A stretch of DNA of 64,000 bases. Source: Oikopleura dioica (lineage: Eukaryota > Chordata > Appendicularia > Copelata > Oikopleuridae). The number at the start of each line of letters is the position of its first letter. The first letter of the stretch is position 1. Made by a program: the position numbers and the translations under genes. Shown here in pieces: positions 38,117 through 50,789 of the stretch. Under the pieces are notes generated by a model. The model made no database searches and was not told the DNA's origin. It saw only the letters and a list, made by a program, of their open reading frames with translations. The DNA lies in the NCBI GenBank assembly GCA_907165135.1, contig OU015568.1, forward strand, positions 11,664,501-11,728,500, given 5' to 3'.

Positions 38117-40896
38117 ATGCTTGACGAGGTGCCCGTCGTCGTCCTGGACATTATTTTGTCGAAATTAGATTTTTATTCTAAAATGGCTCTTTATTCAACA
38201 TGCCGGGAGATTCGAATAAATATGTTGGGCAAAGGTCAAATACCGTTTACTGTTATTTATTTTATTGTTTTGGTAATTCAATTCTGAGAAAAAAACGATG
38301 ATTTATATCGGTATTTTAACAAACATCGATACAAATAAGGTAAAAATTAAAAAGCGCTCATTTGTACAGAATCGATTATCAGAGTACAGTTAAATTCTAG
38401 GATCGTTTATCGATAGCTCGGAGCGCTGATTTACTCTCTTGTCCTGCTGAGTATTTTTGATCAGCCAAGATTCATTCAATTTCGAATCCACAAAATGGAT
38501 TTTGACCTAGAGGAAGTTGACGATATCTGGGAGAGCGAATTACTTTCAAAATATGGGCCCTGGTTCAACTCTTCATAAATTTTCAACCCTTCGAAAAATT
38601 CATGAACCAAAATATAGCGAAGACTGGGTCAAACTATCCGATTTTCTTATCTCAGTAAACAACACTGAATTCGAAGATGTGCGTGAAGAAGTCATGACGA
38701 CATTCCCCAAGAAGCTGGCGAAGAAACTTCCCGACGAAGCCGCGAGATTGAAAATGCTCCGCTTTGGCTTTTCAAAAATGAGTGGCTTCAAGAAATACGA
38801 AAGTATCATCATCGATTACTCGACGCAAATCTCCCGAATTTACGACTGTAAGTAACATTATGTTTATTGCATAAATAAGTTTATTGAAAAATATCAAAGA
38901 AAAGCACCCTTAGGCTTTAGCAAGCTTATCAGCAACTCGTCCCATTCCCTTAGCAATATCACCAGCAGATGCGCCAGCAGCTCCGACGCCAACGAGACAG
39001 GCCTCTTTTCCAGCAGTTTTGACAAACATGACAGTCATGGGCTCTTTGTCTAAAAATTTGTTGCGCATTTCAGGATTCAAAAAAGCTTACTTGGGCTTCG
39101 CAAGTGCATTAGATTCTTGTCTGGGAGCATTCGAATAGCAAGAAACTTTTCGCCGTTGATTTGAGCAGCGGTGCTCCCTCCTCCAAGCATCTTTTTCAAT
39201 GGTGTGATTTCACTTGAAAGTTTTAAAAAACTAGTTCGAAAAGGATATTACCTTGCCGGAATTTTGAAATTAGCAGATGCCCATCGCTTGCCTGTTGCAG
39301 CATCGAAAATGCCTCCACGGCAGATTCCGTCACTTCCGACGAAGCCCCTAAAAGTCACTTTTGCTTTTATTTAGAATCAAGGAAGACCTACTTAGGCCCA
39401 GCAACATGGTGCTCCCATCCATTTACCATTTTATTGATCTCTTAGTGAGGCCTTATTTTTGATGTTTTGATGCAAAGCGTCTATTCTAGAGACTGACTAA
39501 ATTAATTCAGCTTGGGATAGAATACTCAGTACCAGCGAAAATTGGCCCAATCCAAGATCAATCAAAGGCCGAGTTTTGACCAAAAATATTTGTTCGCGAT
39601 ACAAAGAAACATATAAAAACCCTCGCTAAAGCGGCGCTGAATCTAAATAAAGGAGCAACTGAGGAGGAACTCAATGAGTTCGAGACGAATCTCAAGGAAT
39701 ACGTGACGACACCGACGTTCAGTCTTCCGCCGTCCTTTAGGCTTTTATACAGGTATTTTCCCAGTATTATTTGACATTTTAAAAACTGGGAAGGCTTTTC
39801 AACGGACAATCATGGGCAGTTGATGGAAGAATTGCCGCTACTCCGCTATTTGGAGAGGTCGATGTTTACGAGACGCAGATTCTCCCATTTATGTTCAGCT
39901 TAGGTAATTTACCTGCGATATCTCTTTTGTGGCTCACCGAAAAATTCAGAGGCTATCTTACTCTGGATAGAAAGCCAAATCGGGCGATCAGAAGAAGACC
40001 TTGTTGCTCAAGGCTTCATTCCTATTGCTGCAAGCCCGCTCAAATACAATGGCCGCGCGTTGATATTCTACTTTGATCCAAGTTCGGAGAAGATTTTTAC
40101 GCCGAGAAGGAATGTCCGCGCGGACGAGTATACAGGCGGCTACATCATTGCCCAGAACCCGTTAGATTTACTCAAATACGCGGCCGATGTTGTGACAGAC
40201 ACAGCAGGAAGAATCGATCAACACGAAGTTTTAAGGTAAGTAAACTATTGATAGTTTACGATACTTACTTTTATTCTAGTGAGCTGTCAGGGTACAGGAA
40301 TCCTATTTCGCTCGATCAAGACGATTTTAATGTAACAGTCAGGCTTCGGTCAAAATAAAAATCTCCGTATAAACTAGAATCGAAAACCGAGAAAAAGAAC
40401 TGCGATGATTTTCCACGAGTCATCAACGAACCCAGATCAGTTTTACCATGCTTATGAGATAACGTTTGTGTCGCTTTTAAACTTCGATTCAACCGAAAAC
40501 TTTTAGTCAATCAATGCGATCGGACGCGCCACCGTCGAGTTCAATGCGTCTCCAACGCCGTTACTGGAAGATTGACGATCTAGCTGGCAACGTAGACGAG
40601 GTTGACGGCCCTGGTGTTATCGGCCAACACCCAGTACTCACTCCTGGCAAAAGCACACGTACGCTTCTCGAACAAGTTTTGCAACTCCTGAAGGACTCAT
40701 GAGCGGATTCTTCACGTATTGTAAGCTAATCGAAGGAGCGGTTTGATGATGACAATTGGCCATTTTATGACCTTTAACTCAAACAATCAATCAAACTGCC
40801 TTAGACGACGGACCGTCTTATAAAATGCTCAAAGTACCTCCTTTCAAACTGACATCGCCTACTGTAGATCAAGAACTTGGAAATACAATTGGTTGA
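38117..40896 (+). CDS. FBXO3: FBXO3-like F-box protein (F-box, SUKH, ApaG domains)
   Basis: FBXO3 is a substrate receptor of SCF ubiquitin ligases. Exon 38117-38234 encodes the F-box ([20 protein letters not shown]). Exon to 38847 extends the F-box ([13 protein letters not shown]) with a 55-nt intron at 38578-38632. After an intron of over 600 bp come the SUKH/SMI1-KNR4 part ([79 protein letters not shown]) and the ApaG domain ([33 protein letters not shown], then [19 protein letters not shown] and [16 protein letters not shown]). The stop TGA ends at 40896. The A4 run 40649-40652 needs one more A to join TPGK to the next motif, and the A5 run near 39580 is one too long or marks a tiny intron. 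A CTCTAG/GAATTTGAAG acceptor sits just before the start, a possible spliced-leader site. Confidence 0.8.
38910..39429 (-). CDS. Profilin
   Basis: Actin-monomer-binding protein. Four exons on the minus strand join in phase: start [13 protein letters not shown], then [20 protein letters not shown] and [11 protein letters not shown], then [13 protein letters not shown] and [18 protein letters not shown], then [20 protein letters not shown]. The N-terminal Trp region and the C-terminal [18 protein letters not shown] strand-turn-strand are profilin features, and the length (about 131 residues) is right. The whole gene lies inside one intron of the FBXO3-like gene on the opposite strand. The Ala/Gly-rich C-terminal helix ([20 protein letters not shown]) is unusually small-residue-rich. 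Confidence 0.82.
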
Positions 40897-43763
40897 AAAA
40901 TTTGTTCACGCGTTTCTACAAATTATTGATAATTCTTTGGCTTTATAAGTCTCAACTTATGACATCAGTAGTTAATTAAATCCTTAAACAACTTTCTCAG
41001 ACATTAGACAAAAAAAGTTCAAGTGACTTGTAGACAACATGAGTGAGTGCAGATGAATAAATCACACTTTGCAGGTTGCGATGCAGGACATCGTAAAATG
41101 TCCGATCGTTAAATCCAATCACAAAACACGGCCGGATTGTTTTTAAGCCAGAAAGGAAAATGAAAGGTATTTTTGCTTGAGAGAAATATTGATACTCGAA
41201 AGTATCAAAAGAAGAGATTTTTGAGAAGAGAACTAAAGACGGGGTTTATATTGCAGCTAAAATCTCAATTTTAGAGATATATAGTCTATATAATATAGAG
41301 GAGAATTGCGCAGATAACAGACTTTTCATCCATCTTGAATGCTTCCGAAGTCAATAAAAGTTATGAGCCTTTGAGGATACTTTTTCTTAGTGATTAGCCT
41401 TTTTCAGTCCTGAACGTTTTTGCGTTTTCAACAAAACTAGAGCTTAAAAATTTGCCAAGTTCGAGCGTTGATTTTCATCAAGTGTCGAATTATTAGTACT
41501 TGGTCTGCTGCTGTGTGTGCGCGAATGATTTGCATGGGGCAACAACTCTATTGCGACCGGTTCCCTCTGGGTGATGGTGACTCGTCGCCACAGCGTTTGT
41601 ACGTCCGCACTGTTCCCCCATCTGTCCGATGAGAGGGGAAACGCGCTTCCCCCGCTATGGGTTAAAGCGTAGCGAGAACGCGGTGGAAGTCACGAATAGA
41701 GCCAGAGAGGAAGGCGATTCATAGAGAGCTAGGCAAAGAGAAGGAGAATGAGCAGAGGGAGTTGGTGAAATTACAAACCGCAGAGTCGGTTGCCAAATTC
41801 CAGCAGCAGCGGCGTTGCGACGTGCTTCTGAAAGTGCCATCGGCCGTGTCGCTAGTCGCAAAATCTTCCACCACGTGCCACGTGACTGAACAACCCTTTT
41901 ACCAATTTTACCGCTGGACCCTATCTAGACCCTCATAATCACGAAATATTAAGTTTATCAGTTCATGTCTATTTTTATTGAGCAAAACAGCTACGCGCAA
42001 ACAAGATAACAAAAGGAGAGATGTTTTCTGAAGGAAGAATAAAAAATTTAACAGACGAAAGTTTAAACCTCTTGCTTTTCTGAACCCTTTAAGTTCGGGC
42101 TATAAGTTATAAACATACTTCTTTTTTCAAAGAATTGAAAAGTTTCGAATAATATTGGTTGATTTAAAACACGACTCCAATACCTATTTAAATCATCCGA
42201 AATTTCGACCTAAAATCTCCATCGTCGGTTACTTGTTTAAATTCAAGCTAGCAACACCCTTAATATTTTCTTGATATTTATCGAGGGCGTTGTTAAATCA
42301 CCGGATAATAAAAACATTTATCAACAGCTTGTGTCTTCGACCACTTATAACAATGATTTATTTATAGGAACATAACTCAACAGCCAATACTGCAACAATA
42401 GCATTTCTAAAAGCTGTTATCATTAGCCACGTGGATATTTTTGATTCTTTTTCATACTTTTCCGGCCTTAGTTTCACGTAGACTGCGAGACAATCGTTTT
42501 CTAGGGCACGTTTCCATGCCTTATCATTGGAAACATCATATTTTTTGGCTACTTAGGGGTTGTTAGACTACCGTTAGCGGAAAAAGCGAGATCTGATTGT
42601 TTACATAACTCTTTGTATATTGAATATCTACTAATTGAGGTATTTTTATTTGTATGTGGTGCTGGTGCGTCCTGGTGCCGTTGCCCGGGGCGTTCGGTAC
42701 CACGGTTGGGCTTTCTCCTCGGCGGCAACACACCAATGCACAACACCAAATGAAAAGAGCTTGATACCAACCCCACCAAATATCATCTCCATTATCATCT
42801 TACACTTTTGCAGCCCGGCGGCGGCGATCGCCCTTTTTCCACAACTAAAGAGATTTCCCCAAAGAAGATGAAAACAACAAAGAGAATTATTTTGATGAAG
42901 TCGAACTCAAGCTACACTTGTCATGTAGCCAGCGGGTACATCAAATTGCCCGGCGATGACTACATGAGAGAGAAATAAGCGCTCGGCTAATTTTGCGTCT
43001 ATCTCTGTTTAATCCGGGATTATCTACAATTATCCCGCGAGCTAAACAATGGACATTCTCCCCTAAACTTTTGCTTTTTTAGAATAAGTCGCGATCGTGA
43101 GTGACCGCAGTGGCCTTGAGTGACCTCCTCCCAGAGAGCACCCCTCAGACTTAGTATCGAATCGGAAAAACTCCTCTTCAATCCCTTTTTACTTCAACTC
43201 TTCAAATTTTCTTCGAAACGTGAAGGAAGAAAAAAACATGCAGTTCTAAACGTCCGGGCGCTTTCGCGGTAAGTCCTCGTTGTTATCACTTTCCTTTTTT
43301 ATCGAAATAATACTCTCTGCGAGAAGAAACGCAAAAACCATTGAGCTGAATAAACCCGGTTTTTTGGCGGCGCACCTGCTGCTGAATTAATGAATAACTT
43401 ACTCTCGACAGCTCCCATATCCGTTAGCATCGCTAAAAACATTCGACCCTTAGGGTATCCTCACCGTTTCTAATCCGTTTTTGCGACTTTCTTAGCTTTC
43501 GGGAACATTTCCGCTCTTATACAAAAATGCAAAATTTCAATCCGCGGTGGGATTTGGCGGTGGAGGCTGGTGCATTCTCCTCCAATCAGCGCTCAGCCAC
43601 CACCAGAACAAGAAACCCCACCCGCTGAAACTAGAAATAATTTCGGCCGAGCGCGTGCATCCTTCCGACCAAAAATTTATATTTATGGTCTTCGAGTAGA
43701 GAATACGCAGCGGGGGAATGAATATCTGATGTCTCAAGCGTTCACTTTATTCTAGCCCGATCA
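40897..43763. other. Longest gene-free stretch (2.9 kb), possible regulatory block
   Basis: No supported coding exon. Notable parts: GC-rich non-coding sequence at about 41500-41890 with an octamer-like ATTTGCAT (41528-41535) and a tandem CACGTG pair (CCACGTGCCACGTGAC at about 41871-41886); another GC-rich segment at 42655-42730; and the mixed stretch 43040-43260 before the next gene. ORFs in these parts look like composition artefacts, since they exist on both strands with no splice signals. Conserved non-coding or promoter function is possible but unproven. Confidence 0.3.
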
Positions 43764-44774
43764 ATGCCTTCTGTTGCAAAACTGGTGAAAAGTTCGTGCA
43801 GCCAAATGTGGAAAATGGTCTTTCGCAAGAAACATGTCAAGCGCACCCTTGAGCTTATCGGTATGTACGCTTATCAGAAAGCCCTTTCCAGTCGGAAAAA
43901 ACTTTCGACCCTTCTACGGCGGCGCGATTTTCCCGGGCGTAATCAAATTTTTAGGGGCTGTCGCGATCGTTTATCTTATGCTGGAAATCCTGGAAGCCAA
44001 TACTCTAGGAAGGCCGGAACCAGCTTTCGTAAGTGTCCAAACCTTCTTAAAATAAATCCAGCTCGTGTTTGTTTACATTGAACTTGCAGTATGGAAACGA
44101 AGGGCCAATGTACATGCCTCCTCCAAATATGGGCGGTCCTCCAATGGCCCCCATGGCCGCCGAAATTCCTCAAGCTCCTCCAGCCGCGCCAATGGCCCCC
44201 GTGGAACCACCGAAGCCAATTGTTCCCGTGGCACCAGCTGCACCCGCTGCTCCCATCGTGCCCGTGAATCCCGCTGTCCCTGCCGCCCCAGTCGCCGCTG
44301 CCGTCCCAGCTGCCCCCGTTGCCCCCGCCGTGCCCGCCGCACCAGCGGCCATGGTCAACGACGAGCCCCTCATTCAGAACACTGGTGATTCACTGCCTGC
44401 CATTCCGAATGTAAGTACCATGATTTCTATGAAATTATGCATGTCTGTAACGGTCTGATAACTGATTGAATGGTCAAGTGCAAGTAGAAACAGAGAGAGA
44501 GGGGGGCTGGAATAACAAAAGGGAGAGATCGAGAGGGAAAATGTTTTCCGAGGTTGACGGAGCCGGCCAATAAGCCAATCCCGGTTGGGCGGTGGCGCTG
44601 TGGTGCCCAACGGGCAGGGAGATGGTTTTCCACAGTTCTGAGCATGTCCGCCTCAAGGCAAATGCATCTTTTGCGACCGCCAACCACCACTAGTCAAGAA
44701 AACAGAGAGAAAATGATGAACATGCTCACTAGCAGATGGCACGTGATGTAGTCAAGGGTTCTCCAATTGTATAA
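43764..44774 (+). CDS. Single-pass membrane protein with Ala/Pro-repeat tail, 197 residues
   Basis: Exons 43764-43860, 43892-44028, 44090-44410 and 44736-44774 close to 198 codons including the stop. The first intron is only 31 nt (GTATGT ... TTCCAG). The N-terminus is basic (MWKMVFRKKHVKRTLELI), followed by FRPFYGGAIFPG and a membrane segment (VIKFLGAVAIVYLMLEIL). After the segment NEGPMYMPPPNMGGPPMAP come about 80 residues of Ala/Pro/Val repeats (units like PAAPVAPAVPAAP and PIVPV), then a short tail (MARDVVKGSPIV). No signal peptide is seen, so the topology is uncertain. The Pro-rich part could be a ligand for profilin or SH3 proteins; this is inference. No family recognised. Confidence 0.65.
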
Positions 44775-45153
44775 AAATCAACGATAAATTCAAATAGGAA
44801 TTTAAAACTTAGATAAAGTTAGTTTTAAGCTTAGTTTTATATTATTTACTATAGTTTACACGTATCTAAAGTTCAACTTTCTGTAAATATTAGGTATTAG
44901 ATAACTTGCCTTTTTTTCTTAAATTTTCATAATAATGTCATAATATTATTGCTCGACTTTGGACGTAAAAGCCATACCATCTACCAGTCCTAAAAAGGGG
45001 ACAAAGATAAACTCGTTCGAAAGCTCTTAAAAAACGCTCTCTTATTGCCAATAAAAATGAAGCGTACCTACTAAAGAGGATTTATTCTAAATTACATAAG
45101 CGGATTATTTGTGTTTTATGAACAAGAGAAAACCCTAAAAAGCAGGTCTAAAT
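44775..45153. other. AT-rich spacer
   Basis: 3' UTR of the Ala/Pro-rich gene and upstream sequence of the fucosyltransferase gene. No coding or repeat feature is seen. Confidence 0.4.
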
Positions 45154-48100
45154 ATGAGTATTCATCATGAGAAAAGTACAGCAAAGTACACTCAGCTGGG
45201 TTCAAAACGAGCTCATCGCAATAAGAAATCTTCAAAGCGGAGGCAGAATCAGGCACGGTCGGGCGACCCCTTTCTCGACGACGAGCCAGATCCTTCCCAA
45301 CCCGACCGAAAGAGTTCACCGTGTTTTTACTTGATCCCTGAGAGGCGGAAATTTTTACCCCTTGGTGGGATTATTCTTCTTTTCTGTAGCGTTGGCTACT
45401 TCAAGTTTACACACATCAATGTCCAGCCTCGAAATTGGTCAGTTTCAAAATACGACAGCCCGCTCGATTCCAATTTCGAACGGGAACAGCCTCCATTAGC
45501 CCAGAATGAATTTGTACAAGTCCCACATGAACAAACCGCCATCGACATCGCGCCCATTCCAGAACCAGAGCCACTTAACCTAGATCTAATAAAACACATT
45601 GACCTCGGGATCGAATTGGACGAGCCCGTTTCTATTTCGAGAGCAAAATGGCCCGACGGCCCTGTAGCTGGTGGCTGGGCCGACCCGGACTATGGCCGTC
45701 CCTATAAGCATGATTTTCCGTGGTATGAGGATTACTACGAGAACCGAGACATGCCCGCGCAGGTTTGACATCATTTTTACAAAATGTCAAGCTGTTCCTT
45801 TCTCTCTTTATTTTACGCACTCTGACTAAGACACCACCACGTTATCAGACAGGCTAAATATTTACGGTTCCGACTTCCTCCAAGTTTAAATATTTTCTAA
45901 GGTTGCTACATCTGGCGATCCCGGATGGATTCTGCCTATGTTATATTTCGACATGGGACCCAACAATCTCTTCCGTCTCCTTCGACAGGGTGCTATTACT
46001 GCCTACAACATGGGGCGAGGTCTCACCGTCCCCGTCTTCCACAGGTAATCCGTCATTTTCACTGTAATGTACGGTTATTAGTAATAATAACTTATTATGA
46101 ATAAGTAACGCGGCCCCTAAATATCACAGTGAAATTCATAAGGCTCCTCACGGTATGTCAAACGGGCCTAATTGGTTTTGCGCGGTGAACCCTAAACGAC
46201 CTGACCGCGGAGTAAATTGATTGAGGCGCTTTCAAAATTTCTCGTCAATTTCGACCGGAAATTTGAAAATGGCCATCGCACCTAACACTGTTCCTAACAT
46301 GTTTTGTAATGATCATTTCTTTCAGGCATCCTCGAATGGGAGATACTGCCAAGAACCCCTTCGTCCTTCCAATTTTCGATCAAAACTACACCGTCGATCT
46401 TGTCTGGCCCGCCAACGAAACCATCGATGTTGGCATGCTTAGAAAGGTAATGCTCTTTCATCTGTATATTCTTGTTATAGAAAGTCAAGCTACTCAAGCT
46501 AGACAGGGATTAAAAGTCGCTTGAAAGGCTCATCCCTTACTCTTGTATATCCTACCGGCGTTGTGAGCTTAACGAAAAAAGTTTGAGCCCGGTCAAACTG
46601 CCGGTAGTTCAAATAAAATGTAACCGGGGTATTAGAGGATTTGTCCACTTGGAGCTGGAAAAATCGACCTTTTCCGACAATCTTGCCATTAATGGACAAG
46701 ATGGACACTGATGATCTTGAAGTTGACTTTTTCGAGCTGAATTTTAAATGAGCATTTGCATATCTTTCTCGCTCGCGTATAATTCGTACACTTTGTTCAC
46801 ATGCTCGTACGGAATGACCTGAAAGTGCAAGTGTTAGCTCTTCAAAGCTGGTCATTTCAGAAACAGAATGATGATATTGTATTTTAGATTATGCCTGTGC
46901 AGCCAATGAAGGACATGATGAATGGATGCCAGAAGAAGCTCGATCTGTTGATCAAGTGCGGTGACATTGATGACAAACGTTACCAGGGAATCAATCATTT
47001 CCAGCGCGCCATTGATATGGAAGTCGCCGAGACAGTTACTATTCCCACGATGGCCGACCTCGATCCCAAGTGCTGCGGCGAAGCGTGCGATGCAAACCAG
47101 CCCGCCAAGATGGACATCGCCGACAAGAAGTGCGTCGGCATCGTTTACGGCAAAAGTGCTTGCCAGACCAGGATAAATGGCTCCAATCATTTGCCGAAAT
47201 CTCCAGAAACTTCCTCAGACCGACAGTTATCCGCAGATTCGCTCAAGAATTCACAGAAAAAGTCATCGGAAACAGACCTTATCTCTTTGTCCACTGGCGA
47301 TACGAATCTGACTGGCTTGATATGTAAGTCTTCTTACTGGTGAAATTAAGCAAAAAAACGTTATTTTGCGGTCAATTTTGTCTCAACCCGCGACAAGCAA
47401 ATTTCTTGGCAAAATTCCACGGCGAAATACCGCGCGTAAAAATGCTTATTTTTCACATTTTCAGGTGCAAACCATCTCGACCAAAGGGCGCCCGTGAGCG
47501 AAACAAAGAAATCTGTAAGCTGATTATGGGACTCACCTACGACGAGGGTACCCGAAGCATGTTCGTCAACAACCTCAAGGCGAAGATGGCCGAATACAAT
47601 TTAGAAGTTGTCTACCTCGCTTCACCACCTAATGTGAGTTTGTAATCATAACGTTACGTGCGCGGTTAGCATAATTATTATTGCCGGCTTGACATTTCTT
47701 GTAAACATGTCGTGTTAGCAATCTATGAAAGAAGCTTTAACTATTTTCCAAAATAGCTCCTTAATTTAATATTAAATGCACCAATATTAGATCTCACAAC
47801 AATAGCTGCTTCGAAGTATATAAGCCGCTTAAATTTGCGAAACATGAGATTAATCAGAAGCCTTAAACGGCTCCTGCTAGAAGCTCGACCGCATAAAAGT
47901 TACTCAATAGAACGCTGACATTTAATCTAGAACATCGATTTGATCCGGTTGTTGAACTCCTCCTTCCCCGGAAATTTCTTCTACATGGATGACGTCGGAC
48001 GCTATTCGAATAGTACCGGGGTTGGGCTCTAAATCTTCCACCAAAAGAGACACATGACATCGCGATGGGTGCTATTATTTATTCCTTCTCTTTATTTATC

Positions 48101-49247
48101 ATACGCTCTATAAGCTGGACTCGCCAGCTTGGGAAGAAAAATATTGTGATAGAGTCTAGCTAAGAGGATTGCGGCCATGTTTTGTGCATGAATTACCATC
48201 TTTACGCTTGCTATCTATTAGTAAAGCCTTAAAACCGATCAGATTCTAATCACGAAAAAAAAACTTGTCTAGCGCCTCTTAGCCCGCTAAAAATTGACAA
48301 TGCTTATTGAAAAGAAAATCAATCATTTAAAACTCGGTGTAATTATGAATGAAAAAAGTCTGTTTCTACTACAATCAAAAATCGATAAAACTAAATTTTC
48401 ATACATTTACACCGGCTTTTAAATCATTAACCCTGTATTATCAGTAATAACACCCTGATGATGTCGTCAAGGTTAGCATGAAAGCTTCTGAATGATCAGT
48501 TCTATATAGAAAAGATCAGCAGAAGTCAAGTTCCATGCTATGCTTTTTTTTAATGGTGAAAATACCATCTCGCGCGGATTGTGTCAATTTTAAAACTGAG
48601 GCCAAACCCCGTCCCACAGAACCTTTGGTCCCGGCTTTTTGGACAACAACTACAAAGCGTCCTTTGTTGAACAAGAAATCGGATTCAGTAAGTAAAATTT
48701 ATAAGCTAGGCCACGTCACGCGAGACATGACCTTATGTCGTTTATCCGACAGCAAGGCGGTCCATTCTCCCGGTGACTTAAAAAAAAGAAAGATATAAGT
48801 AGTCAAGTTATGAGTCGAAATTAGTGAAATAGAAATTCAATTTACGCAAATTCTTATTTGTAATAACAAAGTGTTATCAAGAACACAAACAATCGGTTAG
48901 TTTAATTTTGGCAAGCTCATTTCTTCAAAAATAAACATGTGAAGCATAAGCAGACTATCCTCTTAATAATTCGCAGGTGTAGTGCGCTAACATCCTCTCT
49001 AGAATCGACGTTCTATCTCGGCGCCTCGTTATCATCTTGGACACAAACAGTGTTGACGGATCGTCTCGCCCGCAAAAACACCAAGCACGACTCTGTCCTG
49101 ACAGTCGTCACTAACGGTAAATAAAGAGTTTCGAACACCGCCACTTTACTGGTGTTGTTTTTAGGCGCACCAGGCTATCCCGAGCTCGTGTTCCAGTTCC
49201 CCGAAGGAGACTTCAACTTCAAGTTGATAAAGGGCAAAAATGTATAA
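45154..49247 (+). CDS. GDP-fucose O-fucosyltransferase-like type II membrane enzyme
   Basis: Exons: 45154-45762, 45902-46044, 46326-46446, 46888-about 47322, 47465-47633, 47931-about 48028, 48620-48687, 49003-49116, 49165-49247. A basic cytosolic tail of about 65 residues precedes one membrane segment (FLPLGGIILLFCSVGYF) and a stem. The catalytic part has an N-terminal nucleotide-fold region (LLRQGAITAYNMGRGLTVPV), the O-FucT motif PYLFVHWRYESDWLDMC with its catalytic-type HxR, a Cys-rich middle, and the C-terminal ASLSSWTQTVLTDRLAR motif. The product fits the O-FucT superfamily; target protein or glycan unknown. The A4 run at 47152-47155 must be A5 to join VYGK to CLPDQDKWLQ. The 47931 exon's donor is not clearly canonical. 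Confidence 0.7.
46499..46855 (-). CDS. 118-codon antisense ORF inside an intron of the fucosyltransferase gene
   Basis: The host intron (46447-46887) is about 440 bp, much longer than most here, and carries a complete minus-strand frame from ATG to stop. The product has balanced composition (SVSILSINGKIVGKGRFFQL, VTFYLNYRQFDRAQTFFVKL). No domain or splice sites are seen. It could be a nested gene, like profilin in FBXO3, or an inserted element fragment. Confidence 0.3.
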   Translation of the reverse strand: MTSFEELTLALSGHSVRACEQSVRIIRERERYANAHLKFSSKKSTSRSSVSILSINGKIVGKGRFFQLQVDKSSNTPVTFYLNYRQFDRAQTFFVKLTTPVGYTRVRDEPFKRLLIPV

Positions 49248-50761
49248 AACTCGTAATTGTTGCGACTTACGCAAACCCACAAAAAAAAAAGAAAAAAATG
49301 AAGAAACAACATATCTGTGCAATACTGACCGACGACCACTGAAATCACCACTGTATACTGTATTTATTCAGGTTATCGTCTTCCGTCTATCTAGCATTAC
49401 ATCACAATTTTAATTGATCGCGTGGACGGGTTTGCAGGGGTTGCACGCGCGTGCGGCTGTTTGCTGTGCACTTTTTGCGTCGCCGCGGGGCACGGGCCAC
49501 CTTTCCTGCGGCGTCCTCACCTTTCCACCACATCCGGCCCAGATAGAAAATTAATGCTTTCTTCAATTTTATATTTTTTAAAAACTCTCGGATATTTAAA
49601 CTAGAATACTAAAAGCACCGTGCACAGCCGCACAGTACGCGTTCATCTCTGACGCGTGATCAATCTACCAGAAATACCTTATCATATGCAAAACAATGGA
49701 AAATAACTGCTACAAATATTCCACAATTTAAAAATATATCGCCGCTTTAAAAAATATTCAAATTTGGACAAAAACGATTTCGGCGCTTTTCTGATACCGC
49801 TCTGTTCGCCCTTGGAGCAAGGCGCCTCGGGCGAGTGCGGCTTTACTACTGCGTAATAGTGTAAAATTCAAATAATTTGGTGAATTCGAATAGCATAACC
49901 TTTAATGTACTGTATGCTTTCTCGGTATTGGAAGACTGATTTTTATATACACCTATCCCACCAATGTCAAACCAGTTGATGTATGCGCATTTTCTGCCAT
50001 ATTTAAAGCATTTAAATATAATTTTATTATTATTTATTCAAATAAAAAAAGATGAATTTTCAATTTGTCTCATTCTTTCAAAGAAGCAAGTCGAGCATGA
50101 GTTTCAAACCGAGGTCCAACCACCCGGCACTAAGCGGGCGAATGATGAGTGCCATGATGGTTGAAATTGGTACGAACGCAGGTTAAAACTTTCTATCTTT
50201 CTCTCTTGTTTTCTTTATTGCCGATGATGATCATTCTCGGATACAACCATATGTGTACTTCTGCTATATGTCAGCAAGTCATCATCAAAAGCATCAAGTA
50301 CCACAATGGTTGAACGCGAGAATACCCCACTTTGACGAGTCCGTATCTTTTCACAGCTCTCTTTTTCGTTGGTATAATCGAGGAGAGGAGCGAGCTGAGA
50401 TTTCTTATAAACCTTCCAGCCACCTAAAACAAACACAGAGAGGAAAGTGCGATGGCGACCCAAACATCAACAACCGAGTGTAATTAGCGCCCCGGGCGAG
50501 TGATTTATCGTTAGCGGCGAAATAATCAGGTGAAAAAAATATTTTCCCGGTTGCGGAAATGCCAAATTTCAAAGTTTCGCAAGCTTTTTTTTCTCTGGCA
50601 AACGAATAAATCTGTTTATTTTGGAAATTCTGAGAATTTTCGAGGGTAAATATTTAGTGAATTTATTTTTTTCAAAGATTACAGGCATCATGCAGATACA
50701 GTAATTATCAATAACTTATCTTGTAGAAATAAGCGAAGTATAAACGGAACAAGGAAAAGTA
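49248..50761. other. Spacer between fucosyltransferase gene and the inverted duplication
   Basis: No confident gene. A GC-rich patch at 49420-49530 gives a chance Cys/Pro-rich frame. The minus-strand frame 50463-50215 (82 codons) has no support. Confidence 0.3.
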
Positions 50762-50789
50762 TGAGTTACAGTTACTCTGCATAAATAAA

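Noticed and set aside
41655-41861. 68-codon minus-strand ORF in the GC-rich spacer
   Set aside because: High GC makes chance ORFs likely; no splice signals, start context or family.
44065-44388. Overlapping Arg/Ser-, Gly- and Ala-rich ORFs (also collagen-like GAAGAAG on the minus strand)
   Set aside because: They are other frames of the GC-rich Ala/Pro-repeat exon; only the plus-strand frame joins to spliced exons on both sides.
46530-46640. Foldback element in the fucosyltransferase intron
   Set aside because: Only a short hairpin (TACCGGC / GCCGGTA) is present; no long arms or flanking duplication are seen.
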